Made by a program: the position numbers and the translations under genes
In this document: in pieces, positions 39,207-48,583 of the stretch
Layout: every line of letters starts with the position of its first letter
Numbering within the stretch: the first letter of the stretch is position 1
NCBI GenBank assembly: GCA_009699205.1
Contig: WLOP01000001.1
Location: 62,001 to 126,000, forward strand
DNA from: Actinomycetota bacterium
Lineage (GTDB): Bacteria > Actinomycetota > Actinomycetes > Nanopelagicales > Nanopelagicaceae
Direction of reading: 5' to 3'
Length of the DNA: 64,000 nucleotides
Notes under the pieces: model-generated
The model's database searches: none
What the model was told of the DNA's origin: nothing
What the model saw: the letters and a program-made list of their open reading frames with translations, nothing else

Positions 39207-40244
39207 CTACTTTGTCGGCGAGGGACTCGCGCTCGCAGATGGAGTGACAGCCGGGTAGGTGAATATGGGCGGAGTATCGAGCAATGCCACCCATATTTGA
39301 CCAGCGGCGAAGCTTATTGGTGAGCCATCAGCAAGGGTCCACGTTGTTCCCGATGCAGCGTCCAAGCGTTGCCAATTGGCGGCAAATGACTTTCCATCGC
39401 GAAGGATGAAACCCGTTCCTTGGCCAATTGTTTTCGAAAGCGGAGTAATTCCTCCAACTTTGTCATGATAAATCGAATCGGTGATCGACACTAATTGAAT
39501 CACCAGAGTTGATGCGCCCAAGCGAACCCCATCACTATCAACATCGGGCTTGCCTTGATAATCCAGGAGCCAGCGCTTTTCTCTCTTTGACCAATGCGCT
39601 TTATAAGTTACCGCTGGCCACTGGAATTTGGCCATCGTAATTGTCGTGCCTCCTGCAGGTTTCTTACCGAAAGTCCAGCCCATGGGCTTTGAAATAGCGA
39701 TCGGGCTCTTATCTTTAGCAACTTTCGCCAAGAGCAAATCCGCACGTAGCACCATGTTGTAAGGCGCATAACGAGAAGAATCCCGTGTATAAATCGTGGG
39801 AGATTCATGTTGAGCTCCAAAATTTTCCAAATCCGCAGCATCGATCACTGGATACATTTTGGATTGTGCTCCCGAAAATGCAAATGCCACGTGACCGTAT
39901 TGAGAAAGTAAATCAATATCGCTGATTCGCGCGCTACGAACTGGACCCACGTGCGTCGGAATCTTGGAAGCGAAAATTGCAGCTAAACGAGTTTCGCCCC
40001 CTTCAACTTGCTCAATATAAACAACATCTGCACCCTGTAAACCAATCTGTGGGTGAGCAGGATTGGAATCATCGATTTTTACCGCCAGCACAGGACCATC
40101 TGTGCCTTCCATACCTGTAAGAGAGTTTTTGATTATTGGCGTGGGAGATGGTGTGGGAGATGTCGTATTACCACTCCCGCCACATCCAGTTAAGAGAAGT
40201 GTGGGAATCGTAAAAGCTAGAACCCATTTACTTCTATAAATCAT
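39207..40244 (-). CDS. DUF3048 lipoprotein (YerB-like)
   Basis: 345 residues from the ATG at 40244; an upstream in-frame extension lies inside the neighbouring gene and lacks a signal sequence. Lipobox LLLTGCGG with Cys near residue 21, a T/S/P linker, then two DUF3048 parts: GPVLAVKIDDSNPAHPQIGL with VGPVRSARISDIDLL, and a C-terminal part including TDSIYHDKVGG and GTTWTLADGSPISFAAGQIW. Function unknown; YerB-type proteins are surface lipoproteins. Overlaps the LemA-like gene by 11 nt and ends the PIM cluster. Confidence 0.85.
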   Translation of the reverse strand: MIYRSKWVLAFTIPTLLLTGCGGSGNTTSPTPSPTPIIKNSLTGMEGTDGPVLAVKIDDSNPAHPQIGLQGADVVYIEQVEGGETRLAAIFASKIPTHVGPVRSARISDIDLLSQYGHVAFAFSGAQSKMYPVIDAADLENFGAQHESPTIYTRDSSRYAPYNMVLRADLLLAKVAKDKSPIAISKPMGWTFGKKPAGGTTITMAKFQWPAVTYKAHWSKREKRWLLDYQGKPDVDSDGVRLGASTLVIQLVSITDSIYHDKVGGITPLSKTIGQGTGFILRDGKSFAANWQRLDAASGTTWTLADGSPISFAAGQIWVALLDTPPIFTYPAVTPSASASPSPTK

Positions 40245-40737
40245 CGTCTTCGAATTCGTGAGTGATCGGTAGTGGAGCCGTTCCAGCCAGCCTGAATAAT
40301 TTGAAAACAATCTTCTTGCGGACCGATATCGTCCGAGCAACTGCATCAAGATGGATTGCAACACCTACCTTTATCTTCTCGGTGAGTAGTGACAATTCTT
40401 CAAGGAGCGCTTTTTCAGCAGATGGGGATTGCCCTTCCAGATCTCCATGTAATAACTTTAGTGCGCTTGATAAACCAGATTCAGCGAAAGATCGTCCCCG
40501 CATATCTGCTTCTCGAGCCTGGTAGGCCGCAGCCATTAAAATAAGTGAGGATGCCGGATCGGCTAATTCGCTATGAGCAAGCTCTAGAGCCACAGCAGCT
40601 CTGCGTTGTAAGAGACCATCTAAGTTTGCCCAACTTGTTTCAACACGATGGTGCAATCTATCCAAACGCGTCGCAGAGAAAGAGAGATACCAAAGAAAGA
40701 GTAGGAGAAGAAGGCCCAGAGTTAACCCGGTTTTCAT
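40234..40737 (-). CDS. LemA-like membrane protein
   Basis: 167 residues. One N-terminal helix (GLTLGLLLLLFLWYLSF), then RLDRLHHRVETSWANLDGLL, which resembles the LemA region where a heptad-rich helix follows the anchor, and a long helical stretch. The tail FKLFRLAGTAPLPITHEFED recurs, as far as I recall, in actinobacterial proteins located after pimA. Function unknown. 1-nt junction with pimA suggests co-expression with phosphatidylinositol mannoside synthesis. Confidence 0.6.
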   Translation of the reverse strand: MKTGLTLGLLLLLFLWYLSFSATRLDRLHHRVETSWANLDGLLQRRAAVALELAHSELADPASSLILMAAAYQAREADMRGRSFAESGLSSALKLLHGDLEGQSPSAEKALLEELSLLTEKIKVGVAIHLDAVARTISVRKKIVFKLFRLAGTAPLPITHEFEDDDL

Positions 40738-41921
40738 TATTTCTCGGACTCCCTATTGAGCAATCGACTCCAGCTGCGTGTATCAGAGGCTAGCCGAACT
40801 TTCTCGCTTCCTACGATTGCCATCTCGTACACCGAGAAAATTTGTTCGGCGACGTTCTCCCAATCGAAAATTTCCGCATGCGCTTTACCCGCCCGAGCCA
40901 ATGAATCTCTCTTCGAATCATCACGCATCAGATCAATGATGGTCTTTGCTAAATCTTGAGAATCTTCACTTTTGAAGAGCGCTCCAAATTCTCCATTTCC
41001 CAACATTGATTCAAAAGCTGGAATATCACTTGCGATGACGCAAGAACCAGAGGCCATCGCTTCTGCAAGGATGATTCCGAAAGATTCTCCGCCAGTATTA
41101 GGTGCGACATAAACCGATATCGAAGAGAAGAAATCCGCTTTCTCTTTCTCGGTTAATCGCCCTAAGAAAGTAACTCGACTACGCAATTGCGGATCTACCG
41201 TTTCCATCGCCTCATCTATATCCCCCGGACCGGCCACAAGAACGCGGACTCCTGGAACAAATCGTGCAATGACTGGAATTGCTTCAAGAAGAACTGATAA
41301 ACCTTTACGTGGTTCTTCGAATCTGCCGATGAAACCTATTGTTTCGTTGCTCCATTTTTCAAGAATATCGCCATCGCGGAATTTATTGGCGTAGATCCCA
41401 TTAGGTATGACGATTGCATCTGTCTCGAGATGCTCCGTCAAAGTTAAACGGGCAGCCTCGCTCACAGCAATACGCACAGATAGCTTTTCGATTACAGGTT
41501 CAAGAATTGGACCAATTGCAAAGATTGCTCTCTGCCGCTTAGCCGCTGCGTGGAAAGTCCCCACCATTGGCCCCTCTGCCGCCCAGCAGGCAAGAAGAGA
41601 TAAGGATGGAATTGCAGGCTCATGCAAATGCAATAAATCAAAATCTCCTTGCGCGATCCACTGGCGCACTCGAGAAAACGCAATTGGCCCAAATAACACA
41701 CGGGCCACCGCGCCGTTATAAGGAATAGCGATTGGTTTACCTGCAGAGACTACATATTCCGGCAAAGATTCTTCATCGGCACATGGCGCAAGAACCGAAA
41801 CGCTATGCCCATGAGCAATCAAGTACTCGGCAAGATCGCGAATATGGTTCTGTACTCCCCCGGGCGCATCCCATCCGTAAGGACACACAATTCCAATTTT
41901 GAGAGGTTTGAGATTAGCCAT
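40737..41921 (-). CDS. pimA: Phosphatidyl-myo-inositol alpha-mannosyltransferase PimA
   Basis: 394 residues from the ATG at 41921 (8-nt overlap with patA); in-frame sequence upstream lies inside patA. GT4 family, GT-B fold: KIGIVCPYGWDAPGGVQNHI at the start, DLLHLHEPAIPS, FIGRFEEPRKGLSVLLEAI and the nucleotide-sugar site GESFGIILAEAMASGSCVIA. Transfers mannose from GDP-mannose to phosphatidylinositol at the inner leaflet. The order pgsA-patA-pimA is that of mycobacteria and Streptomyces. Confidence 0.93.
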   Translation of the reverse strand: MANLKPLKIGIVCPYGWDAPGGVQNHIRDLAEYLIAHGHSVSVLAPCADEESLPEYVVSAGKPIAIPYNGAVARVLFGPIAFSRVRQWIAQGDFDLLHLHEPAIPSLSLLACWAAEGPMVGTFHAAAKRQRAIFAIGPILEPVIEKLSVRIAVSEAARLTLTEHLETDAIVIPNGIYANKFRDGDILEKWSNETIGFIGRFEEPRKGLSVLLEAIPVIARFVPGVRVLVAGPGDIDEAMETVDPQLRSRVTFLGRLTEKEKADFFSSISVYVAPNTGGESFGIILAEAMASGSCVIASDIPAFESMLGNGEFGALFKSEDSQDLAKTIIDLMRDDSKRDSLARAGKAHAEIFDWENVAEQIFSVYEMAIVGSEKVRLASDTRSWSRLLNRESEK

Positions 41922-42816
41922 CGGAACGCTCCGTGAAATCTCCATCAATCCAAATTCTTTGCAACATATGCCAATCCTGTGGGTATGCAGAAATACCTCG
42001 CGCGAATTCGTCGGCACAATTTTGGACTATTTTCTGCACCTTCTCCTCTTGTGTCCCAGTTGTTGGAATCTCTACTTGCGTGAACTCAATGTGGATCCCT
42101 TTCCTTCTATACGAAACAAAAGCGGTGATTAAAGGTGCACCAGTTTTGATCGCCAACACAGCTGGTCCCGCTGGCATTCTGGCCTTGCCAGCAAAGAAAT
42201 CTACGGTGATCCCCGATTTAGAGAGATCGCGATCGGCTACAAGGGCGATCAAGTGCCCTTCGCGTAAACGTTGGGCTAAAACCGCGATGACCCGACCATC
42301 TACAGGTAGTACTTCCATACCCATCGCTTCTCGATAAGAAAGAAATCTTTGGAAGAGAGCATCTGGCTTAACTCGCTCGGCAACAGTTACTAGCTTGATG
42401 CCTTTATCGCAAAAATAGGCTCCGGCATGATCCCAGTTTCCAGCGTGCGGTAATGAAACAATCACTCCACGTTTAGCAGCTATAGCATCAAGCAGAAGAT
42501 TCTCATTAACTACTTCAACGGTGTCAATCGTGCGACTTCGTGACCAATCGGGAAATCTAAAGGTGTCACACCAGTAACGCATCGCCGAACGCATGGAGAT
42601 CCCCAAAAGCACCGCGATTTCAGAAGACTTGGCATCTGGCTTGACTCTCACCAAATTGCTACGTAAACGTTGAATCCCTTTGCCATTCCTCTTAACAGCA
42701 AAATCCGCCACGAAATCAAAGAATCGGTAGGCAGTATTTTCCGGAAGCCATCGAACTACCCTCCACGCAGAAAAATAAAGAGCGACAGATGCGCCTTCTT
42801 TTAAGTTTTCAAACAT
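41914..42816 (-). CDS. patA: PIM acyltransferase PatA (HtrB/LpxL-like)
   Basis: 300 residues from the ATG at 42816; a TTG seven codons upstream would overlap pgsA. Lysophospholipid acyltransferase family with the HX4D motif in SLPHAGNWDHAGAYF, LIALVADRDLSKSG and RMPAGPAVLAIKTGAPLI. It acylates the mannose of PIM. N-terminal region is amphipathic, as expected for a peripheral membrane enzyme. Between pgsA and pimA. Confidence 0.9.
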   Translation of the reverse strand: MFENLKEGASVALYFSAWRVVRWLPENTAYRFFDFVADFAVKRNGKGIQRLRSNLVRVKPDAKSSEIAVLLGISMRSAMRYWCDTFRFPDWSRSRTIDTVEVVNENLLLDAIAAKRGVIVSLPHAGNWDHAGAYFCDKGIKLVTVAERVKPDALFQRFLSYREAMGMEVLPVDGRVIAVLAQRLREGHLIALVADRDLSKSGITVDFFAGKARMPAGPAVLAIKTGAPLITAFVSYRRKGIHIEFTQVEIPTTGTQEEKVQKIVQNCADEFARGISAYPQDWHMLQRIWIDGDFTERSDG

Positions 42817-42817
42817 A

Positions 42818-43411
42818 TTAAAGCGCCCGCTTAACAATAAATATTCTCTGCAGAACAGTGATTACGCCTAATACAAGAAGTACCCACATACATATAGCTA
42901 AAGCGAAATTGACACCCAAACCCTCGAGCCCAATACCTAATAAGGCGATCATCAAACGTTCGGTCCGTTCTGCAATGCCACCTGTGCACTGAATATCCAT
43001 CGATTCAGCTTTTGCACGGATATACGGAATCAACGACCCGGTGGCCAGCGCAATGACGACCACTGGCACCAATGGATCTGCGCTTCTGTTGAGAGCGATG
43101 ATTACTCCGATGAATATGGATGCATCGGCAATTCGATCGATGGTTGAATCCAAGAATCCGCCCCAAGGGCTTGCACCCTTCTGTGAAATTCTTGCCATCG
43201 TCCCGTCAAAAAGGTCACTTAATGAAAATAGACAGATCAGAACAGTGCCTAAGAAAAATTCCGAGCGAGGATAGAAATAGGAGGCAGTGAGCACAACCGC
43301 GGTGGCACCAAAAAATGTGACAGTATTTGGCGTAAGCCCCAATTTGAGCGCGCCCTTAGCCGCAGGCGTAATGGCTCGCGTCACCGCCGGCTTGAATATT
43401 GAACTAATCAT
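42818..43411 (-). CDS. pgsA: Phosphatidylinositol phosphate synthase (CDP-alcohol phosphatidyltransferase)
   Basis: 197 residues from the ATG at 43411, preceded by GGGAGGCG; in-frame sequence further upstream would run into the divergent gene. The CDP-OH-P motif D-x-x-D-G-x-x-A-R-x8-G-x3-D-x3-D is complete: DLFDGTMARISQKG then GGFLDSTIDRIAD. Five to six membrane helices. Context with patA and pimA indicates transfer to inositol 1-phosphate (PIP synthase), as in mycobacterial PgsA1, rather than glycerol phosphate. Confidence 0.92.
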   Translation of the reverse strand: MISSIFKPAVTRAITPAAKGALKLGLTPNTVTFFGATAVVLTASYFYPRSEFFLGTVLICLFSLSDLFDGTMARISQKGASPWGGFLDSTIDRIADASIFIGVIIALNRSADPLVPVVVIALATGSLIPYIRAKAESMDIQCTGGIAERTERLMIALLGIGLEGLGVNFALAICMWVLLVLGVITVLQRIFIVKRAL

Positions 43412-43423
43412 CGCCTCCCATCG

Positions 43424-43429
43424 TAGGCT
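43424..43429 (+). promoter_or_regulatory. -10 element for leaderless EF-G-like gene
   Basis: TAGGCT, six bases, then the GTG start at 43436. A TTGAAC lies at 43399-43404, 19 bases upstream, as a possible -35. No ribosome binding site is present on this strand. Confidence 0.45.
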
Positions 43430-43435
43430 GAGCAC

Positions 43436-44023
43436 GTGCCCACGCCAATTCTTTCCGAAGTTAAAATCGCGGTTTTCGGCCACTCAAGCGCGAATCCCGC
43501 AGGCATTGCCCATCTATTTGGCGCGTTAGTTGTCTCGTCAACCGAAACTGAATGTGACCTTGCAATATTCACTGTCAATCCTGCTGATGGAATCGATCAA
43601 AAAACCATCGATGATTGGGAAGCGCTCAACGATCGATTGGTTCCGCGGCTTGTTCTTGTTACTGAACTGGATGAGAGCGAAAGCGATTTTGATGACGCTG
43701 TCATGCTGGCTAATAGAGTTTTTGACAAAACCGTTACTCCTTTTCTGGTTTTGCACAATAACGATGGGACCGCTTGCGCGTTAATTTCAATGCAAGATCT
43801 TTCGATCATTGATTACTCTGTTACGCCGCCTCAGGTTATTGAAAGCGACCCTGATCATAAGATTTTGGTTTCCGAATTTCAGAAAGAATATCTCGAAGAA
43901 ATTGAGATGATGGGCGAGAACGCATTTGAAGCTGGGTTACTCTTTCCCGCTATTCCTATTTGGCCTGACCGCGAAATCGGTGTGGATATAGTTCGAAAAT
44001 ATATTTCGCGTTTAGCGCACTAA
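43436..44023 (+). CDS. Degenerate EF-G domain I protein (predicted pseudo-GTPase)
   Basis: 195 residues with a GTG start. The layout follows EF-G domain I: a P-loop position FGHSSANPAG (about 14-23), DLAIFTVNPADGIDQKT (41-57), PRLVLVTELDESESDFDD (70-87) where EF-G has the NKMD element, and the EF-G insert region EFQKEYLEEIEMMGENAFEA (147-166), ending IGVDIVRKYISRL like the end of domain I. The P-loop Gly-Lys-Thr, the switch II DxPG and the Asn-Lys of NKxD are all gone, and domains II-V are absent. It is therefore unlikely to hydrolyse GTP. Lies alone between divergent pgsA and convergent HIT phosphorylase genes. Function unknown; resemblance judged by eye. Confidence 0.6.
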   Translation: MPTPILSEVKIAVFGHSSANPAGIAHLFGALVVSSTETECDLAIFTVNPADGIDQKTIDDWEALNDRLVPRLVLVTELDESESDFDDAVMLANRVFDKTVTPFLVLHNNDGTACALISMQDLSIIDYSVTPPQVIESDPDHKILVSEFQKEYLEEIEMMGENAFEAGLLFPAIPIWPDREIGVDIVRKYISRLAH

Positions 44024-44551
44024 TTACCAAGCAGCGGCAAGATCATCTCTAGTTTGACCTAAAAGTTGAGGCAAAGTTTTTGTTTTGCCGATAATTGGCA
44101 TGAAATTGGAATCTCCCGCCCAACGCGGAACCACATGTTGATGGATATGTTCGGCAACTCCAGCTCCTGATACTGCTCCCTGGTTCATTCCTAGATTGAA
44201 TCCTTCTGGCCGAGCAACTTTACGAAGTGTTTCCATCGCATGCACGGTCATATCTGACATCTCGATACGCTCTGACGGAGTTAAATCGGTTATATCTGCC
44301 ACATGTCTAAATGCGCACACAAGTAAATGCCCGACGTTATATGGATACAAATTCATCACCACGAACATTTCTTTTCCGCGTGCGACAATAAGTCCTTCCT
44401 CATCGCCCATCGTTGGAATTCTGCAGAACGGGCAAGCGCTCTCGTTACCTGGTAGTGGGCGATTTTCGCCTTTGAGATAGTCCATGCGGTGTGGAGTCCA
44501 TAAGCGCTCCCATGAATCTGGCATTCCTGCCCCGCCGGTAATTTCGGTCAT
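44024..44551 (-). CDS. HIT-family Ap4A phosphorylase-like protein
   Basis: 175 residues. Histidine triad AEHIHQHVVPRW, with a zinc-type CPFC motif near residue 40, and GHLLVCAFRHVADITDL. Matches the mycobacterial Rv2613c type, an Ap4A phosphorylase, in motif and place: thrS-HIT-pgsA order is conserved. Follows thrS by 2 bases. Synthetases such as ThrRS can make Ap4A as a by-product, so the pairing may be functional (inference). Confidence 0.88.
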   Translation of the reverse strand: MTEITGGAGMPDSWERLWTPHRMDYLKGENRPLPGNESACPFCRIPTMGDEEGLIVARGKEMFVVMNLYPYNVGHLLVCAFRHVADITDLTPSERIEMSDMTVHAMETLRKVARPEGFNLGMNQGAVSGAGVAEHIHQHVVPRWAGDSNFMPIIGKTKTLPQLLGQTRDDLAAAW

Positions 44552-44553
44552 AG

Positions 44554-46542
44554 TTAAATCTGTTGCCGCGAGAGAACAGTTTGCTTTATTTGTGCAATTG
44601 CATCTGCAATTAGAATCCCGTTGCTTTGATCCCCATTGCGATATCTAAAAGAAACCGCACCCGCATTTTGATCTTCTTCACCGGCAATAATCATGTACGG
44701 AATCTTCTGCATCTGAGCGTTGCGAACCTTCTTCTGCATACGATCGTCCGAAGCATCTAGTTCTGCACGAATACCGTTGCGTTTGAGCTCTGCGACAACA
44801 CCCTGAAGGTACGGCGTGAAGGCATCAGCTACAGGAATAGCGACCGCCTGAACTGGCGCTAACCAAGGTGGGAACGCGCCCGCGTAATGCTCTGTTAACA
44901 CTCCAAAAAATCTTTCAATAGAACCAAAAAGCGCGCGGTGAATCATGACGGGCCGTTGACGAGATCCATCACTTGCCACGTATTCCAAATCAAAACGTTG
45001 CGGTAATTGGAAATCCACTTGAATTGTAGACATCTGCCAGGTCCGTCCAATGGCATCTTTTGCTTGTACCGAAATCTTCGGGCCATAAAATGCTGCACCG
45101 CCAGCATCCAGAACAAGTTCAAGGTTCTGGCGACCAGCAGCATCACGAAGCGCTTGCGTCGCGTTTTCCCAGTCACCATCTTCGCCTACGAATTTTTGCT
45201 CATTTTTTGTGGAGAGTTCTAGGTAGAAATCGGTAAGACCGTAATCACGGAGAAGATTCAAAACGAATGTGAGAAGTGAATCGAGTTCGCCCACCATCTG
45301 TTCGGCGGTGCAATAAATATGTGCGTCGTCCTGAGTAAAACCTCTGGCTCGAGTAATCCCATGCAGCACACCTGATTTTTCATAGCGATATACCGTGCCA
45401 AATTCAAAGAGACGCAACGGCAATTCGCGGTATGAACGTCCGCGAGAACTGTAAATAAGATTATGGAATGGGCAGTTCATGGGTTTCATGTAGTACTGCT
45501 GACCCGCGCGTTTGATAGTGCCGTCAGAATGCAATTCTTCATCCAAAATCATTGGAGGGTACATACCCTCTGAATACCAATCTAGATGCCCAGATTTTTC
45601 AAAGAGTGCAGCTTTTGTAATATGTGGTGAGTAAACGAACTCGTAACCCTCTTCTTCGTGGCGGATACGCGAGTAATCTTCCATCGCTCTACGAATGATC
45701 CCGCCTTTAGGATGAAAAACAGCTAACCCTGACCCAATTTCTTCTGGAAATGAGAATAGATCTAGCTCTGCACCAAGACGACGGTGATCACGCTTCTCTG
45801 CTTCAATCAAGAATGCAAGATAGGTTTCTAGATCTTCCGGCGAAGCCCAAGCCGTTCCATAAATTCGTTGCAACATCGGGTTCTTCTCTGACCCGCGCCA
45901 GTACGCACCAGCGCTGCGCATCAATTTAAAGGCAGGGATAACTTTCGTCGAAGGAAGATGCGGGCCTCGGCATAAGTCGCCCCAGACAGGCTGTCCATCC
46001 CTACCCAAATTGTCGTAAATAGTAAGTTCTGCTCCGCCAACCTCAACGCTGGATTCGTCACCTGCATCAGATTTTATTCCTACTAATTCACACTTGTAAG
46101 GTTCGGAAGCTAATTCGGTCAGAGCTTGCGCTTCAGTGACAACACGTCTGCGGAAACGCTGTCCATCTTTAATAATCTTCTTCATCGCACTTTCCAGCTT
46201 GAGAAGATCTTCTGGAGTGAATGGCTTCTCCGGATCGAAGTCGTAATAGAAACCGTCGGTAATCGGAGGTCCAATACCTAACTTAGTGCCAGGGAAAACT
46301 TGTTGAACTGCTTGTGCTAAAACGTGAGCAGTGGAGTGGCGAAGAACCGAGAGACCTTCAGCGGATGTAATGGAAACTGATTCAATGGCGTCACCTTCGG
46401 AAAGCTCACTCCACAAATCCTTGAGAATCCCATTGATCTTGCAGACCACCACGTTCTTGTCTTCTTGGAATAAATGGGTAGGCCGCTGATCCTCCTCAAC
46501 TTTCTGAGGGTCACCGTTCACGGTAATCGATATCTGCGCCAT
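44554..46542 (-). CDS. thrS: Threonyl-tRNA synthetase
   Basis: 662 residues. N-terminal TGS domain, editing domain with [19 protein letters not shown] and the second His-rich region in the SAD domain, class II core with zinc ligands in [27 protein letters not shown] and [13 protein letters not shown], and an anticodon-binding C terminus. Full length with editing retained. Follows pabC by 5 bases. Confidence 0.98.
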   Translation of the reverse strand: MAQISITVNGDPQKVEEDQRPTHLFQEDKNVVVCKINGILKDLWSELSEGDAIESVSITSAEGLSVLRHSTAHVLAQAVQQVFPGTKLGIGPPITDGFYYDFDPEKPFTPEDLLKLESAMKKIIKDGQRFRRRVVTEAQALTELASEPYKCELVGIKSDAGDESSVEVGGAELTIYDNLGRDGQPVWGDLCRGPHLPSTKVIPAFKLMRSAGAYWRGSEKNPMLQRIYGTAWASPEDLETYLAFLIEAEKRDHRRLGAELDLFSFPEEIGSGLAVFHPKGGIIRRAMEDYSRIRHEEEGYEFVYSPHITKAALFEKSGHLDWYSEGMYPPMILDEELHSDGTIKRAGQQYYMKPMNCPFHNLIYSSRGRSYRELPLRLFEFGTVYRYEKSGVLHGITRARGFTQDDAHIYCTAEQMVGELDSLLTFVLNLLRDYGLTDFYLELSTKNEQKFVGEDGDWENATQALRDAAGRQNLELVLDAGGAAFYGPKISVQAKDAIGRTWQMSTIQVDFQLPQRFDLEYVASDGSRQRPVMIHRALFGSIERFFGVLTEHYAGAFPPWLAPVQAVAIPVADAFTPYLQGVVAELKRNGIRAELDASDDRMQKKVRNAQMQKIPYMIIAGEEDQNAGAVSFRYRNGDQSNGILIADAIAQIKQTVLSRQQI

Positions 46543-46547
46543 GAGAT

Positions 46548-47270
46548 TTAGTCTATCGAAAGAGCGAGAATGGTTTCGCGCAATTTCTCGGTTAAATCCT
46601 CCGAAATTTCTAGCGGTCGTTCATCCAGATAGGCCACGGGCTGGGCACCTTTGAGGCTTGAGAGTAAATAGATAGCTTCAATAGATTCGAGATCAGAACC
46701 CATGTGCTGGGCTTCCAGTAATTGAGAGTTAGCGACCAAAGCTCCACGGATAATTCCGGGTAGCGCGCCAGATTCCAAGCGAGGAGTAGTCCATTTGCCA
46801 TTGATTTTCAAAGCAAGATTTGCAACCGCAGTTTCGCAAATCTCCCCTTGCGAATTCAATCTGATCGCATCATCAAACCCTGCTGCGTGAGCAGAATCAA
46901 GAAGGGAAATATTTGCAGAGTACGGTAGCGATTTGGTACCAACTAAGCTATTAGTTTCATCAAGTTGGCTGCCTCCCGACATCAACCGTGCAGGCACAAG
47001 CCATTCTTGATATTTCTCATGAACCATACGAATTTCTCCATCACAGAAAAGAGTTAAGCGAAGGCGCCCTGCTGATGATGAAACTAGATTTCCAGCTAAG
47101 TAGTTGCGAACCTCTACCTGCAATTCATCTATTGACGGCGTTGAAATAGCAGAGTTCGCTGCCGAATTGGTTAAACGCAGTAAATGGGATCGCAGAAACT
47201 GAGGATGGCCAGATATAGTTTTGATCGTTTCAAAGAATCCTTCACCATAAGGGAATTCTAGATTTCTCAT
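46548..47270 (-). CDS. pabC: Aminodeoxychorismate lyase (class IV PLP aminotransferase fold)
   Basis: 240 residues from the ATG at 47270, which overlaps the pabB stop (ATGA). PLP fold type [15 protein letters not shown] at the start, the probable Schiff-base lysine in [14 protein letters not shown], and [18 protein letters not shown] with [10 protein letters not shown] near the end. Releases pyruvate from aminodeoxychorismate to give 4-aminobenzoate. Branched-chain aminotransferase is the alternative; coupling to pabB decides for PabC. Confidence 0.88.
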   Translation of the reverse strand: MRNLEFPYGEGFFETIKTISGHPQFLRSHLLRLTNSAANSAISTPSIDELQVEVRNYLAGNLVSSSAGRLRLTLFCDGEIRMVHEKYQEWLVPARLMSGGSQLDETNSLVGTKSLPYSANISLLDSAHAAGFDDAIRLNSQGEICETAVANLALKINGKWTTPRLESGALPGIIRGALVANSQLLEAQHMGSDLESIEAIYLLSSLKGAQPVAYLDERPLEISEDLTEKLRETILALSID

Positions 47271-48307
47271 ATCGCCCCACCAGAAATCGATAGTAATCTC
47301 GATGCCTTTAAAACTGTTTCTTCCCATTCACCAGTGCTATCACTGCCCCAAGTGATACCGGCTCCTGTTCCGAATCGTAAGAATTCATCGCCTTGATTCC
47401 AGAAAATTCGAATCGCAACTGAGAGCAACGATTGGTCACCGTGAACCCACCCCAACGCGCCACAATAGGGACCGCGAGGAAGAACCTCTAGCTCGCTGAT
47501 TATTCTGACTGCCGAAGATTTAGGAGCGCCACTTACAGACCCAGGTGGCAAAATTGCGTTTGCAATATCTGCCCATGATGTCCCAACCAAAATCTCGCCT
47601 TGGACATCGGAGACCAAATGTGTGAGCCCCGGATGATCTTCGCTCACCAACAGGCGAGGAACAGTAACGCTACCTATTTGTGAAATTCTTCCCACATCAT
47701 TTCTAATCAGATCAACAATCATGATGTTTTCAGCTTTATCTTTCTCCCCAAAGTATTCCGACCCAAGTGGATGTGTTCCCTTTATAGGTCCGGATGTAAT
47801 CCGACTTCCGTTGCGGCGAGCCAGAAGTTCCGGGGAGGCCGAAGCAATTTCCAACTCAGCTGTTCTTAAATAGCACCCGAATGGCGCTGGATTTTGTTCT
47901 TGAATTAAGTGCATCAAAGGTAAAAGCGAGGCTCCTTCAGCTAACGCAACCTTTAATTGCCTACATGCGTTAACTTGATAAACATCGCCCACAGAAATTC
48001 TTGAACGAATTTCTTCAACATAATTTTCATAGGAAGATTTATCAAGTGACGAGAGCCAGGTTCCGTTGATTTTTGCCCACGATTGCCGCGCCGTCGGCAG
48101 TGGAGCGTGCACAACTCTTTCAAATCGAGCACATATCCATTCACCTTCAAAAGTCGTACTCACCGCCCAAAAGTTGCCATCATCGAGGCAGGCGGGGTCT
48201 TTGCTGATTTCTTGTAAGCCGTAGGCCAAGAGCCCATCCATCCAAAAAAATGGTTCCTTTGCTCCTATTTCCACCGTGTAACCGTAGAGCCGTTTGCTCG
48301 TTTTCAC
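47267..48307 (-). CDS. pabB: Aminodeoxychorismate synthase component I
   Basis: About 346 residues from a GTG at 48307; the start is uncertain (a TTG at 48322 is possible, and an open frame reaching 48415 would cover tRNA-Gly and is rejected). Chorismate-binding fold: YVEEIRSRISVGDVYQVNAC, GPIKGTHPLGS, MIVDLIRNDVGRISQIGSV and PPGSVSGAPKSSAVRII. The GPIKGT lysine marks PabB rather than anthranilate synthase TrpE. No PabA glutaminase is present here; it may lie elsewhere or be shared with TrpG. Coupled to pabC for folate precursor synthesis. Confidence 0.88.
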   Translation of the reverse strand: MKTSKRLYGYTVEIGAKEPFFWMDGLLAYGLQEISKDPACLDDGNFWAVSTTFEGEWICARFERVVHAPLPTARQSWAKINGTWLSSLDKSSYENYVEEIRSRISVGDVYQVNACRQLKVALAEGASLLPLMHLIQEQNPAPFGCYLRTAELEIASASPELLARRNGSRITSGPIKGTHPLGSEYFGEKDKAENIMIVDLIRNDVGRISQIGSVTVPRLLVSEDHPGLTHLVSDVQGEILVGTSWADIANAILPPGSVSGAPKSSAVRIISELEVLPRGPYCGALGWVHGDQSLLSVAIRIFWNQGDEFLRFGTGAGITWGSDSTGEWEETVLKASRLLSISGGAI

Positions 48308-48377
48308 CTCACTTTGGCGCAAGAGCCTTACGTAAGATAGATTTCGCCCACCACGAAACGAGCAATCGCCAGTGTGT

Positions 48378-48450
48378 GCGGACGTAGCGCAGTTGGTAGC
48401 GCACCACCTTGCCAAGGTGGATGTCGCGGGTTCGAGTCCCGTCGTCCGCT
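48378..48450 (+). tRNA. tRNA-Gly (GCC)
   Basis: 73 nt. Acceptor stem GCGGACG/CGTCCGC, anticodon stem CCACC/GGTGG around TTGCCAA with anticodon GCC at 48411-48413, and T-loop GGGTTCGAGTCCC. Discriminator T; CCA is not encoded. Confidence 0.97.
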
Positions 48451-48468
48451 CTGATGCGTAATTTCCAT

Positions 48469-48539
48469 GGTCGGGTGGCCGAGAGGCGAGGCTCAGGACT
48501 GCAAATCCTGCTACACGGGTTCAAATCCCGTCCCGACCT
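48469..48539 (+). tRNA. tRNA-Cys (GCA)
   Basis: 71 nt. Acceptor GGTCGGG/CCCGACC, anticodon stem CAGGA/TCCTG around CTGCAAA with anticodon GCA at 48501-48503, T arm GGGTTCAAATCCC, discriminator T. CCA is not encoded. Starts 18 nt after tRNA-Gly. Confidence 0.97.
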
Positions 48540-48583
48540 CCACGCTTACATAACTTTTCTATGAACTATGAAAGGCTTATGAA

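Noticed and set aside
42817-42837. TTG start for patA at 42837
   Set aside because: It would overlap pgsA more and adds non-conserved residues; the ATG at 42816 fits the family start better.
43436-44023. EF-G-like gene as a decaying pseudogene
   Set aside because: The frame is open, has a promoter-like -10 at the usual spacing, and retains structured regions; lost residues are concentrated in the nucleotide site, not spread evenly.
48308-48415. N-terminal extension of pabB reaching 48415
   Set aside because: It would read through the complement of tRNA-Gly (48378-48450) and gives a Cys/His-rich sequence unlike PabB; a start at 48307 or 48322 is more sensible.
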